A DNA stretch of 18,014 bases from an uncultured Flavobacteriales bacterium (lineage in GTDB: Bacteria > Bacteroidota > Bacteroidia > Flavobacteriales > Crocinitomicaceae), in contig CAMLDR010000085.1 of NCBI GenBank assembly GCA_946478775.1, positions 1 to 18,014 of the forward strand, written 5' to 3'. Every line of letters starts with the position of its first letter. The stretch's first letter is position 1. Below, in pieces: positions 1 to 8,629 of this stretch. The notes below the pieces were generated by a model that ran no database searches, was not told where the DNA came from, and was given only the letters and a program-made list of their open reading frames with translations. The position numbers and the translations under genes are program-made.

Positions 1-23
1 ACAAGTTTCATTTTGTGTTTCAT
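1..23 (-). CDS. Possible start of an exported protein gene, cut by the left edge
   Basis: An ATG at 23-21 on the minus strand opens a frame reading MKHKMKL before the window ends. A basic start like this is typical of a Bacteroidota signal peptide, but only seven full codons are visible, so the product is unknown. Support comes from context. The 573 bases before it hold no gene on this strand, an exact TAnnTTTG box lies at 98-105, and a palindrome shared with the subtilase promoter lies at 179-194. The second in-frame ATG at 11-9 could be the true start. This call is an inference. Confidence 0.3.
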
Positions 24-97
24 AGTTTCAATAATTAGTTAAATTAAATTCATCAGCATCTTTCTAGTTTGTTTCCATTGTTTGCCTTTGATGACTT

Positions 98-105
98 CAA
101 ATCTA
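98..105 (-). promoter_or_regulatory. Candidate Bacteroidota -7 box (TAGATTTG)
   Basis: On the minus strand these bases read TAGATTTG, an exact match to the TAnnTTTG consensus of the Bacteroidota housekeeping sigma factor. It would give a leader of about 70 bases before the ATG at 23. No good TTG-type -33 element stands at the expected distance upstream, only TTTC, which keeps confidence low. Confidence 0.3.
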
Positions 106-178
106 TGATCACTCTCATGAAATTGTTAATGATTCCCCTTTGAATATTAAAGATTCAGGGTTATACTCTATTTCATTC

Positions 179-194
179 TAAGTAGAAATACCTA
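179..194. promoter_or_regulatory. Candidate operator, 7-2-7 imperfect palindrome, copy 1
   Basis: The minus strand reads TAGGTATTTCTACTTA, two 7-base half sites around TT. It closely matches the copy at 11472-11487 (TAAGTAGTTCTACTTA), and the identity continues through TTCTACTTAGA. It lies 74 bases upstream of the -7 box at 98-105. NarL/FixJ-family regulators are known to bind heptamers in 7-2-7 arrangement, and one is encoded at 8630..9268. That this regulator binds here is inference. Confidence 0.35.
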
Positions 195-468
195 TTTCGT
201 TTAGATTTATGATCTTACTAAAATGGCTTTAGGAACTTTCGGGGTTGTTTGTTAGGGAATAGTTTGACTTCCGGTTTGATAAATCCCCACTTAAATTTGA
301 AGCCGGATTCTAAAATGGATCTTGAATGCTTTAAAAGAGGAAGTTTAATTTTTAGGAGTAGATGCAATAAAATGTTAGTGAGAAATGGCTTGAAAAACTG
401 AAGTATTTCTTCATTTTTCAGGAAGACGTATAATGCTCACTGGGTAAGCTGACCAAAACATGAACTTG

Positions 469-488
469 AATTCACCAAAAGGTGAATT
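469..488. repeat. Inverted repeat, 8-base arms and 4-base loop
   Basis: AATTCACC and GGTGAATT flank AAAA (plus strand). On the plus strand it runs into TTTT, so it could be a weak terminator for plus transcripts. On the minus strand, where the kinase at 597 needs a terminator, no U-tract follows. Its role is unclear. Confidence 0.35.
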
Positions 489-596
489 TTATTGATGGAA
501 GGGGAACTGAAAGAAGGATGGCTTTCTAAAACAAATAAAGAAGTATGTTTCGTTGGGCAGGTTTACGCAAATGAATATTCTGCAGAGAGGATCCTT

Positions 597-2012
597 TTAT
601 TTTAAAGGAGCACTTATATGAAAGCTTGACCCCTTATTTGGTTCACTTTTGATGACCATTGAAGCGTTTAAAATCTGAACTCTTCTTTTTATACTAATAA
701 AGCTGCTTTTTGAATTAAGAATTGCTTTCGAGATACCATTTCCATCATCTGTAAATGTCAATTGAAGTTGATTAGCCTGAATTGAAAAACTGAGCTCAAA
801 TTTATTTGCAGCTGCATATTTTAATGCATTATTAAAAAGTTCCTGAGTGATTCGATAAATATGCATCAAATCGAAATATTCAAAAAGTTGATTCATTTCT
901 GCATCTTTTGTAAGCAGAACTTCTATTGGTCCTGTAGCTTTCACTTTCTGAATTAAACCTTCTACTTCAGCATAAAATCCGTTTTCAATTATTCTCTTAG
1001 GTCTGATGTCTCTGATTATTTGAGAACATTCATCTAAAGCAATTTCTAACGATTGATTCATGAAGATGGCCCTAGGTTCCTGAGCTAAAATGGTGGATTG
1101 TTCTGTCAAGAATGAAAAAATTAATTTTGCAGCAACTATGTTCTGTTGAAGACCATCATGCAATTCTGCTGCGAATTTTTCTTTTTCTTTTTCTTCAATT
1201 TCGATAATATTCCGATATGCAGTGCGCAGTGAATCTTGAGTCTCAATTAGTTCCGTGATGTCATTTGACAACATAATGCAGCATGTACGATTATCTAATG
1301 TCAACTGGTTTTGTTCTATTTGTACCTGGATTACTTTTCCGTCTTTCAATTTGTGTTCCATCCTTTTATTGGAATCATTGAATTGTGGATTAGTGAGTTC
1401 GTGTATTTTCTGTTTGTCTTTGTCTGAAAGCAGGCTTAAAACAGACATATTCAGAAATTCCGTTTCTGAGTATCCGTATTTTTTAATTGCTGCAGGATTA
1501 ACGTTCAATATTTGAAGACTTGACGTTTCATAAACCCACATTGGAATTGGGCTTAAATGAAACAATTCACTGTATCTTTTTTCTGATTCTTTAATGTTTT
1601 TCAGGTGTTTTTCTCTCTCAATAGTGAATAAAATACTTTTCTGCAACGAGTAAGCGCTGATTTCATCTTTCAAAAGGTATTCTGATATGCCTAAAGCAAG
1701 AGAAGAGATACTAAATTCTAAGTTTTCATAACCTGTCAAAGCAATTACAGGTGACTGATTAGCAAGAGCTAAAATATCTGAAACAAGGATTAGCCCTTTA
1801 TTGTCTGGAAGCGTAAGATCTAACAAAATTAAATCGAATATCAACTTTTGATCAGATAATATATTACGTGCATCCGAATAATTACGAGCATGCGTTATTA
1901 TTGAATTGACAAACATTTCTTCAAGATACTCCTCCAATAGGATGAAATCGCCTGGATTATCTTCAATTACCAGGATGTTTAACTGAATGGATGAGCTAAT
2001 TCGTTTATTCAT
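597..2012 (-). CDS. Response regulator-PAS-histidine kinase (HisKA_3 type)
   Basis: This is a soluble 471-residue hybrid sensor with receiver at the N-terminus and kinase at the C-terminus. Residues 12-130 form a REC domain with acidic E17/D18, phosphoacceptor D65, T93 and K115. Residues 144-256 form a PAS domain ending NDITEL. Residues 272-340 form a HisKA_3 dimerisation domain with H-box ELHDGLQQ (H285). Residues 385-471 form an HATPase with N-box N394/N395 and DDGNG at 422-426. I chose the ATG at 2012 because REC begins right after it, AGGTG precedes it, and it lies 7 bases after the upstream gene's stop. An in-frame ATG at 2087 would overlap that gene. HisKA_3 kinases usually phosphorylate NarL-type regulators, so the regulator at 8630..9268 is the likely target (inference). 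The N-terminal REC suggests that kinase output depends on phosphate from another kinase. No membrane segment is seen. Confidence 0.9.
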   Translation of the reverse strand: MNKRISSSIQLNILVIEDNPGDFILLEEYLEEMFVNSIITHARNYSDARNILSDQKLIFDLILLDLTLPDNKGLILVSDILALANQSPVIALTGYENLEFSISSLALGISEYLLKDEISAYSLQKSILFTIEREKHLKNIKESEKRYSELFHLSPIPMWVYETSSLQILNVNPAAIKKYGYSETEFLNMSVLSLLSDKDKQKIHELTNPQFNDSNKRMEHKLKDGKVIQVQIEQNQLTLDNRTCCIMLSNDITELIETQDSLRTAYRNIIEIEEKEKEKFAAELHDGLQQNIVAAKLIFSFLTEQSTILAQEPRAIFMNQSLEIALDECSQIIRDIRPKRIIENGFYAEVEGLIQKVKATGPIEVLLTKDAEMNQLFEYFDLMHIYRITQELFNNALKYAAANKFELSFSIQANQLQLTFTDDGNGISKAILNSKSSFISIKRRVQILNASMVIKSEPNKGSSFHISAPLK

Positions 2013-2019
2013 TTCGCAC

Positions 2020-2445
2020 CTAGTCTGAAAGTTTACAAATCTGTAGCCAGAATTCTTCGATGGAAATGATCGTTTTAAGAAATTCACCCATATCCAATGG
2101 CTTGGTTACAAAACTATTCGTGTATAGTTCATATGCTGATTTGATTTCCTTAGGATTTGAAGAAGTTGTAAGAACAATAACTGGAATTGTTTTAAGCTTT
2201 AGATCTTGTTTGATCTCTTTCAAAACTTCCATTCCACTTATAATTGGAATATTCAAATCAAGCAGAATCAGATCTGGTCGTTCTACGTCCTTGTATCTCC
2301 CTTTGAAATGAAGGAAATCCAAGGCGTCTTTTCCATTCTTTACGACACTGATGTTTGTTTTAAGTTTGCTTTCTTCAAAAGCTTCAAGTGTTAAGACGAT
2401 ATCCCCCTCATTGTCTTCAACTAATAATACGTGTACTAACTTCAT
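2020..2445 (-). CDS. Single-domain response regulator (CheY/Rcp1-like receiver)
   Basis: The 141-residue protein is a receiver domain only, with no output domain. It has acidic pair E10/D11, phosphoacceptor D63 in LILLDLNIP, T93/T94 and conserved K115. The LLVEDNEGD start and the LTTSSNPKEI stretch resemble the Rcp1 group of stand-alone receivers that work with multi-PAS or phytochrome-like kinases. The ATG lies 6 bases after the TGA of the large kinase, without a Shine-Dalgarno site, so the two genes are probably cotranscribed and translated in step. It probably takes phosphate from the HisKA kinase at 2452..8520, acting as a phosphate shuttle or sink, or by protein contact. The partner is inferred from position. 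Confidence 0.92.
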   Translation of the reverse strand: MKLVHVLLVEDNEGDIVLTLEAFEESKLKTNISVVKNGKDALDFLHFKGRYKDVERPDLILLDLNIPIISGMEVLKEIKQDLKLKTIPVIVLTTSSNPKEIKSAYELYTNSFVTKPLDMGEFLKTIISIEEFWLQICKLSD

Positions 2446-2451
2446 AGTCTA

Positions 2452-5400
2452 TCATTTATTTATCGTAAAATAGAATGTACTGCCTTCGTTTAAGACGCTT
2501 TCCACCCATATTCTCCCATTGCATGATTCAATATTCTTTTTGGCTATAGATAAACCAATACCCGTTCCGCTATATTGGTCTTTGTCGTGCAATCTTTGAA
2601 AAATAATAAAGATTTTTTCAAAATAGCTATTATCTATTCCGATGCCATTGTCTTTTACCTGAATAATCCATTCAACATCATTTTCAGAAACTCTAATTTC
2701 AATTTGTGGATTTACATCTAATTTAGAATAGGTTATTGCATTATCCATAAGACAATGCATGGTTTGAACGATTGGTGCTCTAAAAGAAGTAACTACCGGT
2801 AGTTGATCACTCAAAATGGCAACATTTTTTTCTTTAATTTTTTTCCGGCGTAATATTTTATATTCTTCTACTATTTGATTTAAGTCGATAGGTATCAGAT
2901 CTTCATTCAATTTTCCTGCTCGTGAGAAATCCAAAATGTCCAGAATTATCTGCTTCATTCGGCGAGCGCCATCTGTAGCGAAAAAGATGTACTTGAGTGC
3001 TTTTTCGTCCAAATGACCTTCGTATTTTCTTTTGAGTAAATCCATAAAACTGGATATCATTCTCAAAGGTTCCTGTAAGTCATGTGAGGCTATAAATGCA
3101 AACTGTTCTAATTCTTCATTAGACCGCTCAAGTTCAAATGAACGTTCCTGCAGAGAAATGTTTAATTCATTTAATTGGATTTCCAATTGCTTTTGTGAAG
3201 TAACATCGGTCATTGCGCCAACCATCCGAATTGCTTTTCCTTTCTTATTTCGCACGATTATACCTCTGTCAATGACATAAACTATTTTTCCTTGGTCATT
3301 AAATATCCTGTAATCTGATTCCCATCGATTGATTACCGGATTAGCGATTGCTGCTAGTATGGTATCCTTAATTCTGGCAACGTCTTCCGGATGAAAATCA
3401 TCTTTCCAAAAGTTCTGTTCCTTCATTTCGGTTAAAACATCTTTACCGAAAAAATTTCCTATGGCTTTAGACCTGTAAAATACGTTGTTTTCTATATCCC
3501 AATCCCAGATGGCGTCATTTGTGGCTTCAGTTACTTTTTCAAATCGTTCGTTTGCTTTTAAAATATATTGTTCTGCTTCCAAACGCTCAGTAATATTTAA
3601 TACCACAGCCAGGAATCTAACTTCTCCATGATCTGTAACAAGCTGTAAGTGCACTTCTACAGGGTAAACACTACCATCTTTACGTTCATGATTTGCCAAA
3701 AAGACAATTTTTTCTTTTTCTTTCAGTATTAAAGGATCAGACAGTTTTCTAAAACTCTCTTCTGTAAAACCTGGCTTTATATTAATTGGTGTTAATTCTT
3801 TTATTTCCTGCTCAGAATATCCTAAGTTATTCAGTGCTCCTTTATTAACATAACTAAACAGAAGAGTTTCCTTACTGAAAATATAGATTTCATTCAAACT
3901 ATTTTCGAGGGTAGTGATCAAGCTGTTTTTTTCTGCTTCTGCTTTTTTCCGCTGTGAAATATCTCTTATGAAGGCACAAAAGAACATTGCTTCACCTTGT
4001 TTGATTGGAATAATTGTTAACTCAATTGGGAATACTTCTCCATTGCTTCTGACTGCAGTTAATTCTAACAATCTATTCAGTACTTTTTCATTGCCTGTTT
4101 GAATGTAATTTTTAACACCTTCCTCATGGAATTTACGGGATGCTTCCGGTATGATCAACTGCGGTAGCAACTGTCCAAGCGCCTCCGACTCTTTCCAACC
4201 AAAAAGTACTTCAGCCTGAGGATTCCAGAAGGTGATTTCCTGGTTAGGCTCAATACAGATAATGGCATCCAATGCTCCCGTCATTATCAAGCGTCTTTTC
4301 TCTTCACTTTCTATGATCTCCTTCTGAGACTCCTTTTGCTCTGTAATATCCCTTGTTACGCCCAAAAGTGAAGTGATCTCACCTTTTTCATTTTTCATGG
4401 GAACAGCATGTGTTTCCATCCATCGCCTGGTTCCTCTTAATCCTGTTATTTCATAGGTTAGCCTACCGGATTCACCTCTAAATACATTTTCCGTAAGATC
4501 AATAAATGAGGATCTGTGTTCCGGCGAAATAATGCCTAATACAGATGTGTTTAGTATTTCCAATTCACTTTCTGCTTCAATCATTTCAATACCTGCCGGA
4601 TTCATCATTAGAATTTCTCCCTGCCGGTTTAATAATTGCACGCTTTCCGGTTCAGCCTCTAAAATGGTTCGCAACTTATTTTCACTATTGGCAAGTTCAA
4701 TCTGCGATTTTTTGCGATCATCAATATCTTGTAAACTTCCGTAAATTTTGATGCGTTTGCCATTCGCTATTTCGCCCTTACCAATAATTCTTACCCATTT
4801 TGTTTCTTTATTTGCGGCATTTAAAAGCAACTCTTCATCGAACTCAATTCCATTATGAATTAAATTGGTTACTGCGTTTTCAATTCGTTCTTTATTCTCT
4901 CCAACAAATAATTCCAAACTATCTGAATAGGTAGGAGTATAGCTCTGATCAAACCCCAACATTTCTTTGATAATCGGAGACCAATACATGACACCTCTGT
5001 TTTGGAATAGCAAGTCCACTTCCCAACTCCCCATTCGTGCTATATTACTAGCCTGGATGATCAGGTTTTCATTCTTAACTTCTTGTGTAACATCAAGAAT
5101 GATACTGTTGAATTCAATTGTTTCATCCTCTAAAAATTTAGGTGTTCCACTCGCGAAATAAACCCGGATTTCTCCGGAAGGCATCACGTACCTGAACCTA
5201 CTTGTCCATTTTGTTTTGTTTTCAATTGCATTAACAATACTGACATTGACTTCTTCAAAATCTCCTCCGGCTTTTATGCAGTCCCAGATTAATTGGTCAT
5301 TTTGAATAACTTCTTCTGCAGAAAAACCCCAGATATATTTTGCTCCATTTGTTGCATAAGTTATATTTCCTGTTCCGTCAGGATACATATGATATTGGAG

Positions 5401-8400
5401 AGCAACTCCCGGCAGGTTGGAAGCGAATGATTGCAATTTAATTTCTGCTTCTTTTAAATCCTGGATATTTTGAAAACTACCATAAACCCGGGAGCATTCA
5501 CCATTGATGAATTCTGCATTTCCAATTACCCGAACCCATAATTCTTTCTTTTTAGTTGTAATTATTACAGCTTCAAAATCAAATGGCTCATCGGATTTTA
5601 TACACTTTTCAAATTTGGTTGCAACTAAATCCCTGAAATCTTTCCGATAAAACGTTATTCCTGTGGTTACTTCAGGAACAAATGTATCCGGATCAGTTCC
5701 ATGCATTTGATGCACTTCATCGGACCAATACACCTGATTATTCAACAGTTCAAATTCCCAGCTTCCGATTTTTGCGATGCTCCGCGTTGCTTTATTTAAT
5801 TCACGGAGTTTCTTTTCCTCTGTAATGTTCTTGGCAACTGCATAGACGATATGTTGTTCCTGATCGGATGTAGCAGTCCAGTTCAGCCAGACAATTTCTC
5901 CCTGTTTTGTGATGTAGCGATTTTCAAAATTTCGAATATTTCCACCCGCATACAAATTCTTTTGGGTTTTTTGCGTGAGCTTTCTATCTTCCTTGTGAAT
6001 AAATGAAACAATGGGTTGTGAACAGATTTCTTCTAACGAATAGCCCATTAAATTTAATCCCGCAGGGTTAATTCGTTTTATATAGCCATCAAAACCTGCA
6101 ACACAGATCATATCAGGTGTAGAATTGAATATCTGAGCAAGTTCAATTTCTACTTTCTTTCGACTCAATTCCGCACCAATTGACAATTTCAGTTTTTTGA
6201 ACATCTCAATATATAAAGCGAGAGTGGATTTGTTCTTTTTTGTTCCAACAACCAGAACTCCAACAACTTCATCTTTATGTTTTAACGGGATTCCTACGAA
6301 GGTTTCAATACGCGCTTTCTCTGCCGCTTTTCTTGTGTTAGACAGCTGCCACTTCTCATCGTCCAGTGTCCAAATTTCGGTAGCTTTATTCTTCCATACA
6401 TAACCAGGTATCCCTTCTCCCAATCTACAGGTATCAAACTTTTTGGATTCTTTATAAAAATCTTTTCCTGATTTGTTTGCAGTGTATTGCGATACACGAT
6501 TAATTTTTTCCGAATCAATAGCTGGCAACCAAATTTCTACAAAATCAGAATCACAAAACTCGGCAATGCATTGACAGAGTTTGGTTAAACATTCTTTTAA
6601 CTCATTGTAAACATACTTATTGAAAGTGTCACTGATTTGATGGAGGAGATCTTTTTCAAGTTCTTTCATTTTCATTTCAGTAACATCATGCTGTATAGAA
6701 ATAAAGTGAGTAGGCAATCCACTGCCATCTGCTACAGGAGTTACATTGAAATTTATCCAAAATTCTTCTCCGTTTTTTTTATAGTTTATGGTGGTAATTT
6801 CAAATGACTCCCGATTTCTGAGTGCACGTCCGAGTTTCGTTAATTCCTCTTTGTTCGAGTTAGTGCCCTGGAGCATTCTTGGTGTTTTACCGATTACTTC
6901 ATCCGCAGTATATCCCGTCATCTTGGTAAAAGCCTCATTTACATAAATTATTCGGGGTCCGGGTTCGTCTAGGGGTTCTGCCTCTGTAATTAAAATAGCA
7001 TCCTTTGCATTGGTAGTAACACTCTCCAGTAGTTTTAATCGCTTTTGTTCTTCCACTTTATCAGTGATGTCTCTGAAATTATCTACAAATCCTCTAACTG
7101 CAGGATCGTGGAGTAAATTGGTTACTACCGGTTCAATCCATCGCCAGGTACCATTCTTATGTTTAATTCTCGAAATGTGACCAGGTATTGTTACGCCGGG
7201 ATTCTCGAAAGATTGAGCAAAAACAACTTCCGCAGGTGCAATATCATCCGGATGGCACAATTCCCAAATGTTTATATCCATGACTTCTTTGGGAGAATAA
7301 CCTAAAATCTTTTTAATGGATCCTGAAACGTAAGTCGTTTTCCCTTCCGGTGAAATGATAACGATGCAGTCCATGCTATTTTCAACAAGAGACTCAAATC
7401 GTTGTTGAACCAGTTTGTTTTTTTCTTCTGTTACAATTTTTTCAGTGATGTCTCTTGAATTGGCGACAATACCGCCCACGGCAGGGTTATCCAGCATATT
7501 TGTCAAGATAGTCTCCACCCATCGCCATTCATTCTTGTTGTTCTTAAACCGGAAAGGTTCGACACTAACTATTTTTTCAGTTGTTATTCGTTGCAAACAT
7601 GCTAATACCCTTTCGGTATCGTCGTGGTGTATGAATTCAAAGGCGTTTTTACCAATAAATTCTTCTGGTTTAATACCAAGAATACTCGTGCTTGTTGGGC
7701 TTACATACGTGTAAGTTCCATCTGCGTCTAATATTCCAATCAAATCAGCTCCTTCTTGTGCCAAAGCTTTAAAACGTTGCTCACTTTGCTGGATTTTCTG
7801 CTCTTGCTCTAGTTTCTCTTTACCATCTCTTGCAACACAATACATTAATTTTGATGCATTGTCCCATCGAGCCGACCATAAATTATAGGCAATGCCACCA
7901 TCTTTTTTCCAGTAGCGATTACTGAAAACATTCACATCTTTTCCACTGATAATATCAGCAGCAATTTGGTTTGTCTTTGGAATATCTTCCTCCAGTACAA
8001 AACTGATGTAAGGTTTACCAGATAGCTCTTCTGATGTATAGCCCCAATGCATTAACGCAGTAGCACTGACATGAACAAAATTACCTGCCTCATCAATAGA
8101 ACAAAAAACATCCAATGCCGTGTCCAACAGTTTATTCGTTGCCAGATTTAGTTTTACTATTCGTGTAATATCTCTGGATTGACAGGATACAGCAATAACT
8201 TCGTTGTTCTCTCCCAATAAAGGCAGAAAGGATGTTTGAGAATAATGAACTTCATGCGACTCGGGAAGTGAGTGACTTTCTTCAAGTTCAAAACACTCAC
8301 CTTTTAGAGCTCGACTATAATTGGATTTCCACTTTTCAACATCTTCCTTACCCAAAGTGTAGATGAAGGCTGGCTCGTTTAGTTTTTTTTCTATTCCAAA

Positions 8401-8520
8401 AGCGTCCTTCATAAAGCTGAAATAGGCATTATTACCATAAATCAATTGGAAGTCTTTGTCAATGACCCAAATAAGGTCTTTGGTTTGATCTAAGATAATA
8501 TGTGAGAGCAGTGGCTGCAT
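2452..8520 (-). CDS. Giant cytoplasmic sensor histidine kinase with 13 PAS-like domains and a GAF
   Basis: The protein has 2022 residues and no signal peptide or membrane segment. I read PAS-like domains at about 5-121, 125-234, 248-363, 374-490, 497-617, 793-903, 911-1026, 1028-1148, 1156-1271, 1282-1396, 1408-1526, 1534-1649 and 1658-1778. Most end in the usual (R)DIT-like motif. A GAF domain lies at 622-788 between PAS5 and PAS6. The HisKA H-box SHDLQEPL has its histidine at 1813. The HATPase has N1927 in MDNAITYS, DNGIGI from 1957 and GTGIGL near 1986. PAS5 is LOV-like in sequence but lacks the photoactive cysteine. A coiled coil (about 1780-1808) joins the sensors to the kinase. The HisKA type differs from the HisKA_3 kinase at 597..2012. 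There is no receiver domain, so the receiver at 2020..2445 is the likely partner. The gene starts 109 bases after the NarL-type regulator. The ligands are unknown. Confidence 0.95.
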   Translation of the reverse strand: MQPLLSHIILDQTKDLIWVIDKDFQLIYGNNAYFSFMKDAFGIEKKLNEPAFIYTLGKEDVEKWKSNYSRALKGECFELEESHSLPESHEVHYSQTSFLPLLGENNEVIAVSCQSRDITRIVKLNLATNKLLDTALDVFCSIDEAGNFVHVSATALMHWGYTSEELSGKPYISFVLEEDIPKTNQIAADIISGKDVNVFSNRYWKKDGGIAYNLWSARWDNASKLMYCVARDGKEKLEQEQKIQQSEQRFKALAQEGADLIGILDADGTYTYVSPTSTSILGIKPEEFIGKNAFEFIHHDDTERVLACLQRITTEKIVSVEPFRFKNNKNEWRWVETILTNMLDNPAVGGIVANSRDITEKIVTEEKNKLVQQRFESLVENSMDCIVIISPEGKTTYVSGSIKKILGYSPKEVMDINIWELCHPDDIAPAEVVFAQSFENPGVTIPGHISRIKHKNGTWRWIEPVVTNLLHDPAVRGFVDNFRDITDKVEEQKRLKLLESVTTNAKDAILITEAEPLDEPGPRIIYVNEAFTKMTGYTADEVIGKTPRMLQGTNSNKEELTKLGRALRNRESFEITTINYKKNGEEFWINFNVTPVADGSGLPTHFISIQHDVTEMKMKELEKDLLHQISDTFNKYVYNELKECLTKLCQCIAEFCDSDFVEIWLPAIDSEKINRVSQYTANKSGKDFYKESKKFDTCRLGEGIPGYVWKNKATEIWTLDDEKWQLSNTRKAAEKARIETFVGIPLKHKDEVVGVLVVGTKKNKSTLALYIEMFKKLKLSIGAELSRKKVEIELAQIFNSTPDMICVAGFDGYIKRINPAGLNLMGYSLEEICSQPIVSFIHKEDRKLTQKTQKNLYAGGNIRNFENRYITKQGEIVWLNWTATSDQEQHIVYAVAKNITEEKKLRELNKATRSIAKIGSWEFELLNNQVYWSDEVHQMHGTDPDTFVPEVTTGITFYRKDFRDLVATKFEKCIKSDEPFDFEAVIITTKKKELWVRVIGNAEFINGECSRVYGSFQNIQDLKEAEIKLQSFASNLPGVALQYHMYPDGTGNITYATNGAKYIWGFSAEEVIQNDQLIWDCIKAGGDFEEVNVSIVNAIENKTKWTSRFRYVMPSGEIRVYFASGTPKFLEDETIEFNSIILDVTQEVKNENLIIQASNIARMGSWEVDLLFQNRGVMYWSPIIKEMLGFDQSYTPTYSDSLELFVGENKERIENAVTNLIHNGIEFDEELLLNAANKETKWVRIIGKGEIANGKRIKIYGSLQDIDDRKKSQIELANSENKLRTILEAEPESVQLLNRQGEILMMNPAGIEMIEAESELEILNTSVLGIISPEHRSSFIDLTENVFRGESGRLTYEITGLRGTRRWMETHAVPMKNEKGEITSLLGVTRDITEQKESQKEIIESEEKRRLIMTGALDAIICIEPNQEITFWNPQAEVLFGWKESEALGQLLPQLIIPEASRKFHEEGVKNYIQTGNEKVLNRLLELTAVRSNGEVFPIELTIIPIKQGEAMFFCAFIRDISQRKKAEAEKNSLITTLENSLNEIYIFSKETLLFSYVNKGALNNLGYSEQEIKELTPINIKPGFTEESFRKLSDPLILKEKEKIVFLANHERKDGSVYPVEVHLQLVTDHGEVRFLAVVLNITERLEAEQYILKANERFEKVTEATNDAIWDWDIENNVFYRSKAIGNFFGKDVLTEMKEQNFWKDDFHPEDVARIKDTILAAIANPVINRWESDYRIFNDQGKIVYVIDRGIIVRNKKGKAIRMVGAMTDVTSQKQLEIQLNELNISLQERSFELERSNEELEQFAFIASHDLQEPLRMISSFMDLLKRKYEGHLDEKALKYIFFATDGARRMKQIILDILDFSRAGKLNEDLIPIDLNQIVEEYKILRRKKIKEKNVAILSDQLPVVTSFRAPIVQTMHCLMDNAITYSKLDVNPQIEIRVSENDVEWIIQVKDNGIGIDNSYFEKIFIIFQRLHDKDQYSGTGIGLSIAKKNIESCNGRIWVESVLNEGSTFYFTINK

Positions 8521-8629
8521 AATTAGTAAGATTAAATCCTTTTTTTGAATTTTCTATATTTCAAATCATTTGAGATACAGTTAATTTCGTTCTATGTAAT
8601 TTCAGTTTTTATATTCTAATAATGCTTCA

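Larger units (their letters stand above)
24..596. other. Gene-free intergenic region left of the signalling cluster
   Basis: No convincing gene is visible on either strand. The region holds the putative promoter box (98-105) and palindrome (179-194) listed separately, an inverted repeat at 469-488, and a 36-codon plus-strand frame at 495-605 that I do not call as a gene. No clear intrinsic terminator follows the kinase that ends at 597. Confidence 0.6.

Noticed and set aside
2013..2087. Upstream in-frame ATG for the REC-PAS-HisKA_3 kinase
   Set aside because: It would overlap the preceding receiver gene by 68 bases and add 25 residues that fit no REC fold. The ATG at 2012 has AGGTG before it and starts just ahead of the receiver.
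2452..8520. Repeated DNA in the giant kinase as a CRISPR array or mobile repeat
   Set aside because: The repetition is at protein level among PAS domains. No short direct repeats with regular spacers are present.
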